A stretch of 64,000 nt of DNA, from the NCBI GenBank assembly GCA_037367405.1, contig JAZKJV010007250.1, positions 124,001-188,000 of the forward strand. Direction: 5' to 3'. A program made the position numbers and the translations under genes. Positions 1 through 11,701 of the stretch are shown piece after piece. Origin of the DNA: Ottelia alismoides. Lineage: Eukaryota > Streptophyta > Magnoliopsida > Alismatales > Hydrocharitaceae. Positions within the stretch are counted from its first letter, which is position 1; each line of letters begins with the position of its first letter. The notes under the pieces were generated by a model that worked only from the letters and a program-made list of their open reading frames with translations, had not been told where the DNA came from and searched no databases.

Positions 1-848
1 GAGGCCTACGACCTAGCATACACAGCACAAACACCGGATAAGTTGTTGATTCACCAACTCACAAAAAAATTGTCGCGGAAGCGGTTATCTTTTTTATTTT
101 AATTTAGTGAATCAACAAATGTTATCAGAGAATTAAGAGTCCTTAATGAAGAGGTGGGTGTGGAAGATTGTGAGAAATCGATGTCCTTATTCGGGTGAGG
201 GATCCAGGATGCGGTACTCAGATCAATGATCTGTTCTTCCCATAAGAACATGTGCCCAACGCGTCAAGGAGTTACGACTTCTCCTTGCAATCCCACATGG
301 CACCAGGAATTTTTGTCTCTATCCTAGGCTTCTATGTGCTCATGAATTTCTGTCAATCACCACGCGCGATCAAACAAGCATTCAATATAATCCGATTTCT
401 CTTGGATCACTGTGGTGACCTTTCAAGCTTATCTTTTTATATGATCAATTGATGGTCTTTGAATTAGATTATCATAGAGGGAGAAGACCACGGAGATGAT
501 GCAATCAAGAACTATTTTTGAATTTTTTCGGTTTAATTCGATGCGCAAACCAAATGCAACAAATGTAAATCTTAGAATGCCTATGTGAAAAGGGAAGCTC
601 ATAGTGCCTGCACTTCTGGCGCTAAATATGTAATGTTTTGTCCTGTTGATGGCGAGCTTTCCAGAGGGGGGGGGAGAAATTAGTATTACAATTTTTTTCT
701 ATTTGAACAAATTACAAGTTCGCTAAAAAATGCATGGATTCTTCATTTTTTTTATTTTTCAGGGTTCAAGTACCTGAAATAAAAAATGCACGGATTACAA
801 TATTGAAAATAAGATAAAAATGGAGAAAAAATTGCAAATATTGCATAG
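1..848. other. Unassigned region, probably decayed retroelement interior
   Basis: I recognise no coding domain here. The stretch ends at a minus-strand primer-binding-site relic (849-866), so its right part should be the leader of a minus-strand element running off the left edge; that is inference from position. A run of ten G at about 665-676 is the only low-complexity feature. The short reading frames lack any domain signature. Confidence 0.3.
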
Positions 849-866
849 TCCCCGGATATGGTGCCA
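849..866 (-). other. Decayed Athila-type primer-binding site
   Basis: On the minus strand this reads TGGCACCATATCCGGGGA. It keeps the TGG(C)...CCGGGGA frame of the tRNA-Asp-type PBS found intact at 21251-21270, with several substitutions in the middle. It sits two to four bases from an LTR-like end, as a PBS should. Confidence 0.5.
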
Positions 867-869
867 AAA

Positions 870-2335
870 TGATGACAAGATTTTTTGCAGTTTAAAAAGA
901 TGATTTTATCGAGTCGTTGTCTTACCACGAATAATCAAGGTCAAACAAATAATATTACAAGCACAAGCATAATAAGAATACACAAGATGTATAGTGCAAG
1001 TAGAGGTTCGTATCTGCAGAGACTAAGCAAACTCGCAATTTTTGTTCCTTTTCTAACTTGATTCAAATCATATTCCATGGCGATGAGAGAAAATTATAAA
1101 ACCTTGAAGAGAAATGTGATCTATTGTGAAAATACTTACTATACTTAGAGTAAGCAAATGGGGTATGAGTGGAACTAAGTAAGGAACTAGGGGATGAATC
1201 CCAATTTAATATGGAAAAATGAGAGTCACTTGTAATTTTTCAGAGAGCATAATAGAATATAAACTTGAAATGCATATATTATAGAGAACTTTGAGAATGG
1301 CTTACAAATAGGAATGCTTCCAAGTTCAACTTAAACAAAATACTAATGTAATAAAAATGCAAGGTGATCGTATAACAGGAGAGTTGTTTCCTTCCAAATT
1401 CAACTTACATAAAATAACATAAGGAAAAAATGCTAGATGTAAATAAAGATAGGGAAGAAGACTTCTCTATTGGAGCTTTCAGAGACGACGGTGGAGTCAC
1501 GAGATAGCGGCGACATGAAGATGGAGGCGTGGAGACGAGCGCGAAGGAGGTCCGCACAGGCTGGAGTACGCGGAGATGGAGCTGGACTGCACGGAAGAGG
1601 TGCGCGCTCGCTGGTAGCCGCGCGAAGTGGTGCAGGCTGAAAGGGATAGCCGTACGTGTAGAGGAAGAAGGAGGGAAAGTCGAGGGCTAGAGAACTTGTG
1701 CCAGGAAAGAGAGAGTTGCATTGAGGGAGAGGTCACGAGACCCTTGGTGCCTTGGGGGACTCGTCCTTTTATGGATGCTATATACATCCTTTGGCTTTTG
1801 AAGGGTCTTCATCTCATGCACAAAAAGATAGAAGAAATAAATACATTCATGCATAGGGAAGTTGCATGGGCAAGAGAGAGAAGAATAAAGAGAGTATTTA
1901 CGCATTGCATTACGTGGAAGGCTCAATGTGCATGAAAGAGAATTGTGGTGCCCCATGCACAACCAATAAAGAAAGTGTATATTACCTTCAAGCCCCTCTT
2001 CATTTCTTTTCAACAAAATATGTGTAGAGACAAATTGGATGTATAAATGTGTGTGGTTGAATGTGATGTTTTATTTAATGACCATGCAATTTTTGTTTGG
2101 ATACATAATGTATTTCAATTATTAATTGATTGATTGGAATGTGGTATTATATAATTAATGTAAAGGAGAGAATTTGTTCATTTAAATTAATTGTGCATTT
2201 TAGAGGTGATTTTCCCATTTATTTGTAGAATAAATAATATCTGGATTAAGTGGTATTGAGGTGTATGTGTCAGATATTAATGGGATTCTTCATGTAATTT
2301 GTATGGTATTATACCAACATAATATGTAATCATCA
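870..2335 (-). repeat. Old Athila-related LTR, minus strand
   Basis: The LTR call rests on three points. A PBS relic lies directly left of it. Near its left end is the motif seen at the 3' end of the other LTRs here (a GTCGTTGTC element, then a GAGGTTCG element). It also has the standard internal layout of AT-rich flank, GC-rich block (1480-1700), TATATA-containing stretch (about 1780-1786, minus strand) and AT-rich flank. The right boundary near 2335 (sense start TGATGATTAC) is tentative. At about 1.5 kb it is much shorter than the other LTRs, so it is a different or internally deleted subfamily. Confidence 0.45.
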
Positions 2336-2439
2336 TCTCCCAAGATGGTAAAAAGTATGTCCATGTCGGGACTGTGGTGTGAACCACCACATGAGGTCAA
2401 TACCAGTCCTATCATCTCTACGGTCATCCCACTCATGGC

Positions 2440-2990
2440 GATCTCTACAAGGTCAATCGCAGAGATTCCATGATCCAGAAATCTCCTTAATAGGTCAACA
2501 AACCTAAGCCATCAATCTCTCAATGTCTCTTGGGGGTCTACTGAAAAATCTCGAATGCAAGACTGCATTATATCTGCTCTACACTAGGGTAAAATCTCTG
2601 TAAAAACTGTGAACGTAAATCTCCCTACGTAGCGAACTTCCTTCCCAATCGTTTGTGCCAACTCATGGCTCTACCCTGAAGTGTAAATGGGAAGGTTATC
2701 AGTATCAGCTCCTCAGAAGTAATATCTAGATAGGCGTGGTTCACACAAAAATCCTCAAACTCAGAAAGATGGAGATAAGGCTCCTTGTGCACTTCCCCTA
2801 AAAACTTCGGCAGTCGCTGAATGAATTCCAAATCCAGAATGAAGGGACTCAATGTAGAAGCTGACTGCACTTCCTGATCATACTGCTCATCTGTCATCCT
2901 AGGATAGAAGTAGTCTAAAACTCACAAGTGCTCAATGTAATCGCCTATGGAATGCACTCTCACCCCAATAAAGAAATCACCCGAATCTCG
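2440..2990 (-). pseudogene. Athila gag relic of minus-strand element D
   Basis: The minus-strand translation between 2897 and 2625 is an uninterrupted gag core containing SPFILDLEFIQRLPKF, EPYLHLSEFEDFC, an FPFTLQGRAMSWHKRL block and LGRKF. These correspond in order to the Retrotrans_gag domain of element A (SPF-like start, HLQQF, FPFSLQ, WVNHLGK). Continuing toward 2440 the frame is still gag-like (FLQRFYPS, then TPRDIERL) but carries several stops. Upstream (2898-2990) a weak match to the pre-gag DYFYPRMTDEQ stretch remains. The relic belongs with the PBS and LTR to its right. Everything after the first half of gag is missing, replaced at about 2335 by another LTR. Confidence 0.75.
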
Positions 2991-4499
2991 CATCTACCCA
3001 ATTTGATCTCTGCGGCCGTTAAGCACATCATGCCCTGTAGAAAGAGGGAATGGGGAGGGGGAAGAAAGAGAAGGAGATGAGAGGTCTAGCGGGGTCCCAA
3101 CCTCCCTAGAAAGTGATCGAAGATGATGGGATGAAGAGAGGAAGTTACAAGATCTGGCTGGAATGGCATATGACCCATCATGACGATAGGAAAGAAGGAT
3201 GATGAAGGGAGGGAGGGAGGGGTAAGAGAAATAGAGTGAAGGAGACAGAAGGTGAGTTCTAATGATATAGAGAAGATGCTCGTAACCAACTCACACCAAT
3301 CACAAACAAACACAATGCAAACCCCCAATTCACCTACTCAATGCAATGTGAAGACCGTGAATATGCGACCAATTATCTTGTCAATTTTTAGAGTTTAGGT
3401 GATAAATCAATATATCATAGCGATTAGAGTGAGCTGCTGGAAACACGATGCTCCCAGGAAACTGGCCCAAACCTTACAACTAGTTTTTCCTACCCAGTAT
3501 GGGGACCGACCGTTTACCGGCTACCCGATCTGCCCAATCTGCTAAGGAAATCCCGGATGGATTACTGGCTACCCTGGTGAAATCCTCTCTAGAGAACAAC
3601 TGGCTACAAGGCTAGTAGTCTGAAAAGAGTTCATGTGTGGCTCTATCCTAGTGTGTGGGTCACTCTCTCGCTACAAATAAATCAAACAAGGAGGGGGTTG
3701 CTCTGCCAAAAAAATAAGTGAATCGGTTACATTTTCATTTTAATGAGCAAGTTCAATTAGCAGTATCGATTTTTAATTTTCAATTTTCTCTTCTTTTTTT
3801 TGGATATTTTTCAATGAAATGACTAACATGATTTCCGATTTCCTTTATTCCTATATCCATAAAACAAAGGGGGAAAACAGAAAAACAAATGCACGAGAAA
3901 TATGGATGCAAATCTAGAGATAGAGGTGTGTACTTGACTCCAACGCTTTACATGAAATATGATCCATGTAGAAAAATTAAACTACTCTATATGAATGCAA
4001 TGTTAGATCCATCCTAAATAGAAACTTCTATTGTCGTGAAGCACAAATTTATTTGATTAAGTCCAAGCGAGTTCTGTATGAATAGATATTATATTAAGGG
4101 CTTTGGACCTAATGCTACCTTGTTCAATCAAATAGAAACCTAATTCTAGGGGCTCAAGAACAAAAAATCAGCGTGAAACAAATAAAAATAAAAGTGAGAA
4201 AACAAAAAAAGGTGAGGTCCCCCAAGTACACCGGCACTTGGCGAAACAGACCCCGAATAGTTCAAGTGTCCAAATGTCCAAGTGTCCATAAATATCTAAG
4301 TTATTACAATTATTCACAAAAATTAATTTTCTAAATAAAATAACTGTCTTCTGCTCCTCTTCTTGTGCTGGTTCCTCCAAAGAATCCGAGTTGAATCCAC
4401 GGAGATTCCTCGTAGAAAAAGTGAAACAAGAGATGGTCAGAGAATAATTATAATAAATAGAGATAAAAAAATAAAACTGAAAAATGACTACAAAGTCGT
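2991..4499 (-). other. Untranslated leader of element D
   Basis: This 1.5 kb lies between the D gag relic and the D primer-binding site, so by position it is the 5' untranslated leader of a minus-strand element. No domain is visible. It contains purine-rich patches (3040-3090, 3180-3240) and a block near 3640-3720 that has the look of the leaders of A and B. Confidence 0.55.
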
Positions 4500-4519
4500 G
4501 CTCCCCGACAACGGCGCCA
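4500..4519 (-). other. Primer-binding site of element D (tRNA-Asp type)
   Basis: On the minus strand this is TGGCGCCGTTGTCGGGGAGC, one mismatch from the PBS of element A. It lies about five bases from the D LTR end. This is the best-preserved PBS outside element A and fixes the D orientation as minus. Confidence 0.85.
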
Positions 4520-6655
4520 TTCTATTGACCCACGAATCGATATGTGACTGACTAAGGTAGAAAATAAGTCACAAAGTCGTTGTCCCTAGTCAATCAATTC
4601 GGCCAACGAGAAAAATAATAAAACCACTCAATGAAATCAAGAAAATATAATGTAAGCAGTCTTTGCTATTTAATTTACATGGTATAACGACCAAGGTCGA
4701 ACACAAGGAGCAAGATTAAAAAACTCAGTAGTCAAATTTCAAAGTAAAATAAAACGAATTCTTAGAGGTCTTTAATTTCTCAATTTTTTGTAATTTTCAA
4801 ATAAGAAACAATATACACAAAGAAAGAAATACACACACCACACTCTTTTGTATTTTTCAAAATAGTAAAAATGCTCAGAAAATTGCAAAGAAAATATTTT
4901 TGGGTTTTTTATTTTTTAAAAATTTTTTGGTGATTTTTCTAAATTTTATGATATTTTTATGATTTTATAAAAATCAGATAGTGCCAAAAAGGAAAACAGT
5001 GCATAGCCTAGAGTAATTTGCAACTAAAAATATTTTAATTGCCCAAAACTCTTGGGAATTATTTTTATGCTAAAATATAGACAAATATCTACATGCAAGG
5101 CTTATAACACAATTTTTTATTTTTCGAGAATTTTATACAATTCTTATAAGATTTTTTGAATTTTACAATTTTTTGGTTTTATAAATAATTAATGCGTGAA
5201 AATTGGTTAGAAAATAAAATATAATAAATAATATAATTTTTTTTGGAATTTTAGAGCAATATTCAATTTTTTATGATTTTTCAAAAATTCAGGCAGAGGA
5301 AATGACATTGTTTTTTCAATTTTTTTTAAAATATCAAATGGAAATAAATTACAATGAAAATTTATACACTGAAGATGCATACAGCAGGAGCATAACAATA
5401 TTTTTCGAGAAATTATTGAGCAACTAAAAAAATTATTTCCATGAAAAAGATCAAGCAATTGAATGTCTGGAAATCAGGGACTTATTAAAAGTATTTAGTG
5501 TTTCTACAATAAAAGACAACAAGAAATGAAATACATGATAAAAATCACAATTTACCTAAGAAAATGTGTGCTCTACACGTGCTTGGCTCTGGTAGGGGTT
5601 ATTTTTCAGTTACAGGAACTTTCAGGTGGCTTGAATGTAATTTTCCTAAAATTATAGCATCTTGTGGGGCTCTTTGTAATATGTGAGGAACTTGGGTCTA
5701 GAATGCAATTTCGCCCACAAAAATATATGGTTTAAAGGAGAAGGGATGAGTTCCTTTGTTCTCCAAGGCTACAAGGGGCGTCGCCCCTTCTTCTCTAAGC
5801 CAAAAGGGCGGCGATAACGATCGGGGACGGCATGTTGTGGGCAATTTGATAGCTCTGGGATGATGAAGGTGGCTCGACTGTGGGTCCTCCACGCGGTAGT
5901 CAGGGAGTGGTGCATGGTGGTGGGGCTCTGGGGCAATAGGAGGATGATAGTGGCGTAGGCTCGTGCAGAGACGCTGGAGTCGGAGGGCGATGCGTGCAGG
6001 CTCGTACAAGGATGGTGGTCGGGCGACCGACGGTGCGACCGCCAGGTGCAGGAGGTGGTCGGTGGGAAGTGCCGTCATGTGAGCGACGGTCGCTGATGCG
6101 CGCATGGATGCGCACAAGCGGAGATGGCCACAGACTGAAGATCTGGGTGGCTGAGGTGGTTGTGTATCCCCACGCGGACAGGCTACAGAGGATGCGACTC
6201 CTAGCGGCAGCTGGGCTTCACGCCGGAGGTCGGTGATGGAGAATGGTGGCTGGCAGGTGCGGGTGTGATGGATGGAGGCGGCGGGCACCACCGGCGGCTG
6301 GAGGGTGGTGCTTGTCATTGTGGTGTTGGCAAGGCGTGCTTTCTTTTTTATTTTTTTATTATTTTTTTCTTTTGTAAATTCAAACACAATAGATAAAAAA
6401 TTATTTTTATTATTTTTATTTTTTTATTTTATCCTTGGGATCGGACACGTTGTGATGGCCTCGACGAGGACCGACTCACTGTCACCGGACGGGTCGGAGG
6501 CTGGGCACCTTTCTGCGACAAGAAGCTATTGCAGATCGGGCTCCTCTACACCAAAGATTGATCAAGAGAAAAATGAAGGAGAGGAGACACATTAAAAAGA
6601 AGAATAAATCTTAAAACGGAAATATGTACAAAAAAGGAAGGTATTTAGTGGTTAT

Positions 6656-6656
<1 letters not shown>

Positions 6657-6695
<39 letters not shown>

Positions 6696-6699
6696 ATTT
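6657..6699. repeat. TAAA microsatellite
   Basis: About ten units of TAAA in an AT-rich part of LTR D. A shorter TTAA-type repeat follows at about 6820-6842. Both look like simple slippage products. Confidence 0.9.
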
Positions 6700-7491
6700 A
6701 AAACACAATTTTTAATTAATTAAAGTAATTTATTTACAAAAATTAATTAGCCACCTTAATGGTGGTTATTTAAGGTATGAAATCAAATCTTATATACATG
6801 AAAGGTTTTCAAATCAAATAATTAATTAATTAATTAATTAAAATTTCCGTAATTATATTAATTTAATTAATTAATGTTAGAAGTTAATTTTTTTGGTGTT
6901 TTTTATTTAAGGAAATTAGTTATATACAAGTAATATACACATATAGTACATTATACACATGTATAAATAAGAAAATATTTTTATTATTATTATATTTATT
7001 ATTTATTGTTTATTATTTTTTATTTTTATTTTTATTTGAAATAATTATGGAAATATTTAAAATTATTTACATTATGTAAAAAATAAAGATGAATAAAGAT
7101 ATATAAAAAATAAATGGTAAAATTACAAAAACCACCCTAGAAAATCGACTTTTCAATCGTAATTCTAAAAAATTTGAAACCACCTCTAATTTAAAGATAA
7201 TTTAATTTAGAGAACAATGGAAGTGAGTTTGATTCAATTTTAGATCGTATGGAGCTAGAATTGATCTTTCAATTGTCACTTTACGCCTTTTCTGGGTGTG
7301 GATAATTTTACTTTATACATGGTTTTAATTTCCAATTATTTTTATTATTTACAAAACATTTTTTTTAAATTTCTATTTAGAAAAATATTTAATTTGAAGT
7401 CAATTTATATACAAATAAAATAGTGTAATATTTGTACAAATATACAAGGAAAAAATATTTACAAATGATTTTTGATTTTTGGATTAAAGAC

Positions 7492-7525
7492 CCTATCTCC
7501 CCCTACTTTATTCCTAGTTGATCAG
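7492..7525 (-). promoter_or_regulatory. Conserved U3 motif in LTR D
   Basis: The sense strand contains GGAATAAAGTAGGGGGAGAT, the purine-rich core also seen near the same distance from the LTR start in A (twice), B and, weaker, H. Its role is unknown. Conservation in LTRs that are otherwise strongly diverged suggests constraint. Confidence 0.5.
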
Positions 7526-7846
7526 GTCAAGTTTTGACCTTCTCTTGGGGTCGGGTCAGTCTGCATTTATTTCATAAATACATCCTTTATTTTTATTTTT
7601 TTGATTTTCTTTTCTTTTTCTTTTCTTCTTTATTCTTTTATTTGAATATAAACAGTGTTAAAAATGCATATTTAACAAATGGATGCTAAATGGTAATTTT
7701 ATGTATTTAGTGGGTATTTACAGGTATTTGAGTAAGGAAATAAAGCTAAAATAAAAGAATAAATGTGATGAATCATGGATTCATCAAGAGCTGAGATCAC
7801 TGTACTAAGAGTAGGAGTTGGGAACCTAGCACCATCTGTAGTGCTT

Positions 7847-8465
7847 CCCTCCACTTTGAGAGATGAGTATGACCCTGGAACTAGGATGTTACATCACTGG
7901 ATTTAATTGCCACCGAATCAAGGACCATACAATTTGAGACCATCATTTATTTCATTGCTTCCCAAGTTCTATGGGAACACATCAAAGGAGTCGTTCACCT
8001 TTTTGCAGCAATTTGAGATGATATGTGGAACGACGAGTTATTCAGGAGTTAAGCAGGATTCTATATGCCTCAAGGCCTTCTCCTTCACCTTATCAGACAA
8101 GGCGCTCTTCTGGTTGAATCATTTGGGGAGGGAGATTTCTATATGGGATGATCTGAAGTGCACTTTCCTACGTAAGTATTTTCCTCTAGGATGGACGAAC
8201 GCGATGAGGAGTCACATGAGTCATTCCATAAGGCATGGGAACGATTCAAGGATCTTCCTGAGAGATGCCCTGATCATGCTTAGTGATCATTGCATGTGAT
8301 GGCAGCTATTTGATTAGGGAGGCCAAGTCTGTTTGGTCCATCTTTGAGGGGATGGAAAAGAACTCACATGTTGTTGATTCTAGCCAGGCATTGTTGAAGT
8401 CCCTACAACCACCACACCAGCGAGATCACCAGAAGGTGGCACAAATTTCAGATTCTGACTCGTGA
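7847..8465 (+). pseudogene. Athila gag relic of element C
   Basis: The plus-strand frame opens with TLRDEYDPGTRMLHHW, has one stop, then LPPNQGPYNLRPSFISLLPKFYGN, HLQ-like FLQQFEMIC, AFSFTLSDKALFWLNHLGREISIWDDLKCTFLRKYFPLG. This aligns along its whole length with the gag of element A (YNPGDSQMTEW, LLPAFHGN, QQFSRIC, FPFSLQVKALYWVNHLGK). A frameshift near 8290 separates a second block (8283-8465) containing the SYLIREAKSVWSIFEGME stretch, matching the VVWQIFEEMAEG end of the domain. The start of gag and the upstream leader are missing, cut at 7787 by LTR D. No zinc knuckle is visible. Confidence 0.85.
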
Positions 8466-9336
8466 TCCAACATGGGCTTTATTAGTGAGAAACTCACATT
8501 AGTCAATGTGATTTAGAAGTAAGTACAAGATTTACAGCCGATGTGAGAGTTCACGAAAATCGCATCACTTCCACAACAGTTGAGTGATCTGACGAAGAAG
8601 GTAACCGATTTGTAGCTTCAGTACCAGCAGTTGTATTTATCTCCTACTTCTCAGCTTGTACGGAGGTCTTTTCCCGCTCCTCCCAACGGTCGATTCAGTA
8701 TATTCAGAGCGAGCCAATATATCCTACTACGCCTCTATAGTTGGAATGGCATGAGGATTTGTCCAATTCCAACAAGAGTCAGATCATGACCCTGTAGTTG
8801 ATGATGTTGATCCTTCTTCCACTCTTGAGATCAATAGAATATGTTACACTCCAGTTCAGTATTAGTCACCAGCATACATTACACATCAGAGCGTACACCA
8901 CCAGCAGTAGCACATTCATCCATAGAATGGACGTCCATCTTCACATTTTCAGCACCGACAGCCTTACACGCAACAACAGTCTCACCGTCATTTTATCATA
9001 TACCATATTCTTATCAATCTCCTTCTAGACATCCACATTATTATCATCACCACCTATAGCAACGGTCTTTTACTATACCTCAGAGATCTCCTTAGCCTTA
9101 TAAACCACAGCCACAACACACTCCTAGGTAGGAGAGAGTAGAGAGCCATGGATAGCACACTGAGATAGAGATATATGTATATTCCCTAGCACTAAATCAG
9201 ATCATGGATATGTTGAGCATGCTTCAGACAACACATAAGACAGAGTTGGAGTGGGTTAACCATCGTCTGAATGAGTTAGTCGTTTCTAAGACCACTCTCC
9301 CAGCATAGCCTTTGATGAACCCGAAAAACAAGAGTC
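8466..9336 (+). pseudogene. Decayed gag-protease linker of element C
   Basis: Between the gag domain and the protease this stretch corresponds to the low-complexity Q/P/H-rich second half of gag in element A. Repeated CAG, CCA and CAC triplets (8860-9130) are the remains of that composition. No open frame of useful length survives. Confidence 0.6.
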
Positions 9337-9713
9337 TCTTAGATAATGGTTCCTCGATTAATTTGTTACCATCTTCTTTACTTGATAAGCTCAAGCTAGG
9401 TCATCTTTATAAATCAAAAGGGATACTTTAGTTTGCAGATTGATCTGTGAAGAGACCTAGAGGCATATCGAGAAACATTATCATTACCGTACAAGTTTTG
9501 CAGTTTCTAGTGGACTTTACTATCCTAGATATGGTGTGCCCTACGCAGTTACTCTTTGCTCCAATCATTCTCGGAAGGCCTTTCTTGCAAACAGTGAAGG
9601 TCGTCTTTGATTATGATTCTAGGAGAGTATCATTTCGCATAGACAACGGAGAGGTACATATTGAGATAGCGAGAGGATGTACCAGTCCCAGATCTGTATT
9701 GTCATTCACGTAA
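9337..9713 (+). pseudogene. Athila protease relic of element C
   Basis: The plus strand encodes LLDNGSSINLLPSSLLDKL, then two stops, then SVKRPRGISRNIIITV, FLVDFTILDM and APIILGRPFLQT. This is the retropepsin-like aspartic protease of the Athila lineage. The active-site loop reads DNGSS, keeping the catalytic Asp and the following Gly, unlike element A. The flap region and the hallmark ILGRPFL are intact. The pol downstream of 10040 is absent; an LTR-like fragment replaces it. Confidence 0.85.
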
Positions 9714-10059
9714 GAGGGCACCAGTATTGCATATGATTGTCATCACATAGATCAGACACGGTCTCTTTATCTTGAGAACGTTTGTTTTGATACCCATGAT
9801 ATCCTACACGAGGATGGGGTAGATCATACAATACATAGGTCATGAGACGACTATTCACATGCAGATACAAAGATCATATCAGGACCAGAGGAGCAATCAG
9901 TTACACCAGACATCTCAATGCCAAAGATTGAGAGTACACATATTCCAACATGAGAGTTAGTTGATTATATTTAGAGATCATACGATCTATTCAATACAGA
10001 GAGTCGGATGGTTGACGATTCCAGAAATGCCGAGTTAAGAAATCATTTTTATGTTTGGG
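9714..10059 (+). other. Post-protease linker remnant of element C
   Basis: Follows the C protease without recognisable domains. By position it should correspond to the acidic linker between protease and reverse transcriptase in element A (26650-27060), but the reading frame is broken repeatedly. Confidence 0.4.
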
Positions 10060-11640
10060 TGTGAAAATAATGAAAGTCGTTCGTTGTAGGCGGCGATCGG
10101 AAACAGTCAAGAAATAACCACAAAATTTTAAGCAATTTTAATCAAGTGGTTTTATGTTTATTTTACTTGGGCAAGTCCCAAGGTCGATCACAAGGAGGCA
10201 AAGGAACAACCTAGAGATATGTCTATCCAATTTTGTGTTCGGTTTTCAAGGCGGTCTTTTTTTTGGAATTTTTAATGCAATAAAGGGATGCACGATGCAA
10301 ATTCAGCCTATTTTAGGGACTAAAATATAAATTTCATTTAAACGATGTCCGAAAAATATGAAACTTGGTCACAATGTAAATGATAATGAAATGAGTGCTC
10401 TCTAATTTTTTTGGAATTTTTGGATGCAGAATGAATTTTTTATGAATTTTTAAATGCAAACTAAATGATTTTCAATATTTAATTATAAAAAATATTAAAC
10501 CTACTTATTTTCGAGAAATAAAATTATCTAAGATCTATCACTAGGTAATGGATCTTAGAAAAATCCTAGACCTCGGAAATGTGGAGTTTAATACCTATTA
10601 AAAATTAAATAGTGAAATATGCAAAATGATTTTTACAGGGAAAATGATACTCCTCCAAGATCCCTATTACACGCTAGCCCTTAGATCTACACCAACCTTC
10701 CAACGATCTTCCTATTTATTGATCCAAACCTCGTTAGTTAAACACAACTTTTCCACAACAACCAAATACAGTGGTCATCCTCCCATTTTTTTCATCATGC
10801 CCCACCTTGTTTCGATGGGTGATAGGGCTTGAGGTCTGCTCCGCATGGAAGACTGATCGATGGAGGAGAGTTCCAAAGCCGATCTGGTCTTTGCATTGCC
10901 TCTTCAAGCCGTGTATAGCTCTGGGTAGATGCCTCATCGAGCGACCATCTCAAGGGTCTGAAACCCTCATATCATCAGGTACTTCATTCATCCTCAGATT
11001 TCCATCGTGTTTCGTGCCTTAATTAGTTGATCTAGTCTCCCAATTAGCTTCTTTAATCATCATTATTTGTTTTACCTTCAAATCCCCATTCGATTCATTT
11101 AAAATCATGTCTAATTTTCAACTCTAAGTCACCTTCTTGGAACTATTAGTTACACCTGCAAGAGCCACTGAAACCTTGGCCGATTCTTCGCGAATCGAGC
11201 ATCAACTCCTTACTTGCAAGCCTACCCAATAATTTAGAGAATACTTATCAACCATTTGAAGCATCATATTCATATTCTAGCATCCGATCAGAGAAGCGTC
11301 CATCTCCAGGTTTCCAAACCCTAGTTGCCATCCTGCCAAGCTTTCGTCAACGCATCCTTCTCCGTCAGCCCTCATCGTAGGTGAGCTCGAAGGGGGTGGA
11401 GCCTCCTCCTGGCCTTATTGGTGCATGTCGTAGGCACACCATGCTTGATGTCGAAGATCGAGTCAAGGAAGTTCGTTACTGCTGCCAGTGTCAATTTGTG
11501 GAGGAACAACGGAAGAACAACCGCTCTATAGTCTTGCACCACATGTACTCAAGGGATGACTTAGATCAGTAGCTTCCATCTAATCGCAGCTGTCAGAACG
11601 TGAAGGGGTGGAAATATTACAAAGTTACCCATACAGCTCT
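10060..11640. repeat. LTR-like fragment, orientation uncertain
   Basis: The left 500 bases resemble the 3' ends of the LTRs read on the minus strand (a GTCGTT element, then CAAGGTCGATCACAAGGAG, as in LTR D at about 4690-4710). The right part (10620-11640) has the GC-rich composition of the LTR middle, but some of it reads more naturally on the plus strand. It may be one truncated minus-strand LTR or two fused fragments. No PBS flanks it. Confidence 0.4.
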
Positions 11641-11701
11641 CCATATTCCAAACGTGCCCCAAAAAGTTTTCATAATTGGAATTAGGTCCTCCTATGGGGA
11701 C

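Larger units (their letters stand above)
4525..7786 (-). repeat. 5' LTR of element D, minus strand (about 3.26 kb)
   Basis: The left end is set by the adjacent PBS and a TG/CA terminus. The right end is set by the sense start TGATGAATC, which forms a perfect 9-base-arm palindrome (7766-7786). The layout matches element A: AT-rich end (4525-5560), GC-rich block (5700-6320, which gives spurious frames on both strands), then AT-rich U3. Near 7492-7525 it has the conserved U3 motif shared with A, B and H. No partner LTR is found in the window, so the element is truncated on its left. On its right it abuts gag of element C directly. Confidence 0.7.

Noticed and set aside
5698..6387. A 229-codon minus-strand frame with overlapping frames on both strands
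   Set aside because: It lies in the GC-rich centre of LTR D. The low-complexity His/Pro/Arg-rich composition and simultaneous opening of several frames are typical of GC-rich LTR sequence. No domain is visible.
6657..6699. TAAA repeat as the poly-A tail of a LINE or SINE
   Set aside because: No target duplication, no RT domain and no pol III boxes are nearby. It lies inside the U3 of LTR D.
11680..11701. A CTCCTATGGGGA stretch just left of LTR B that could be a PPT
   Set aside because: It looks somewhat like a decayed CTATAGGGGG tract, which would make LTR B a 3' LTR of another element as in the E/G tandem. But the AGAAAAGG part is missing and no 3' domain precedes it.
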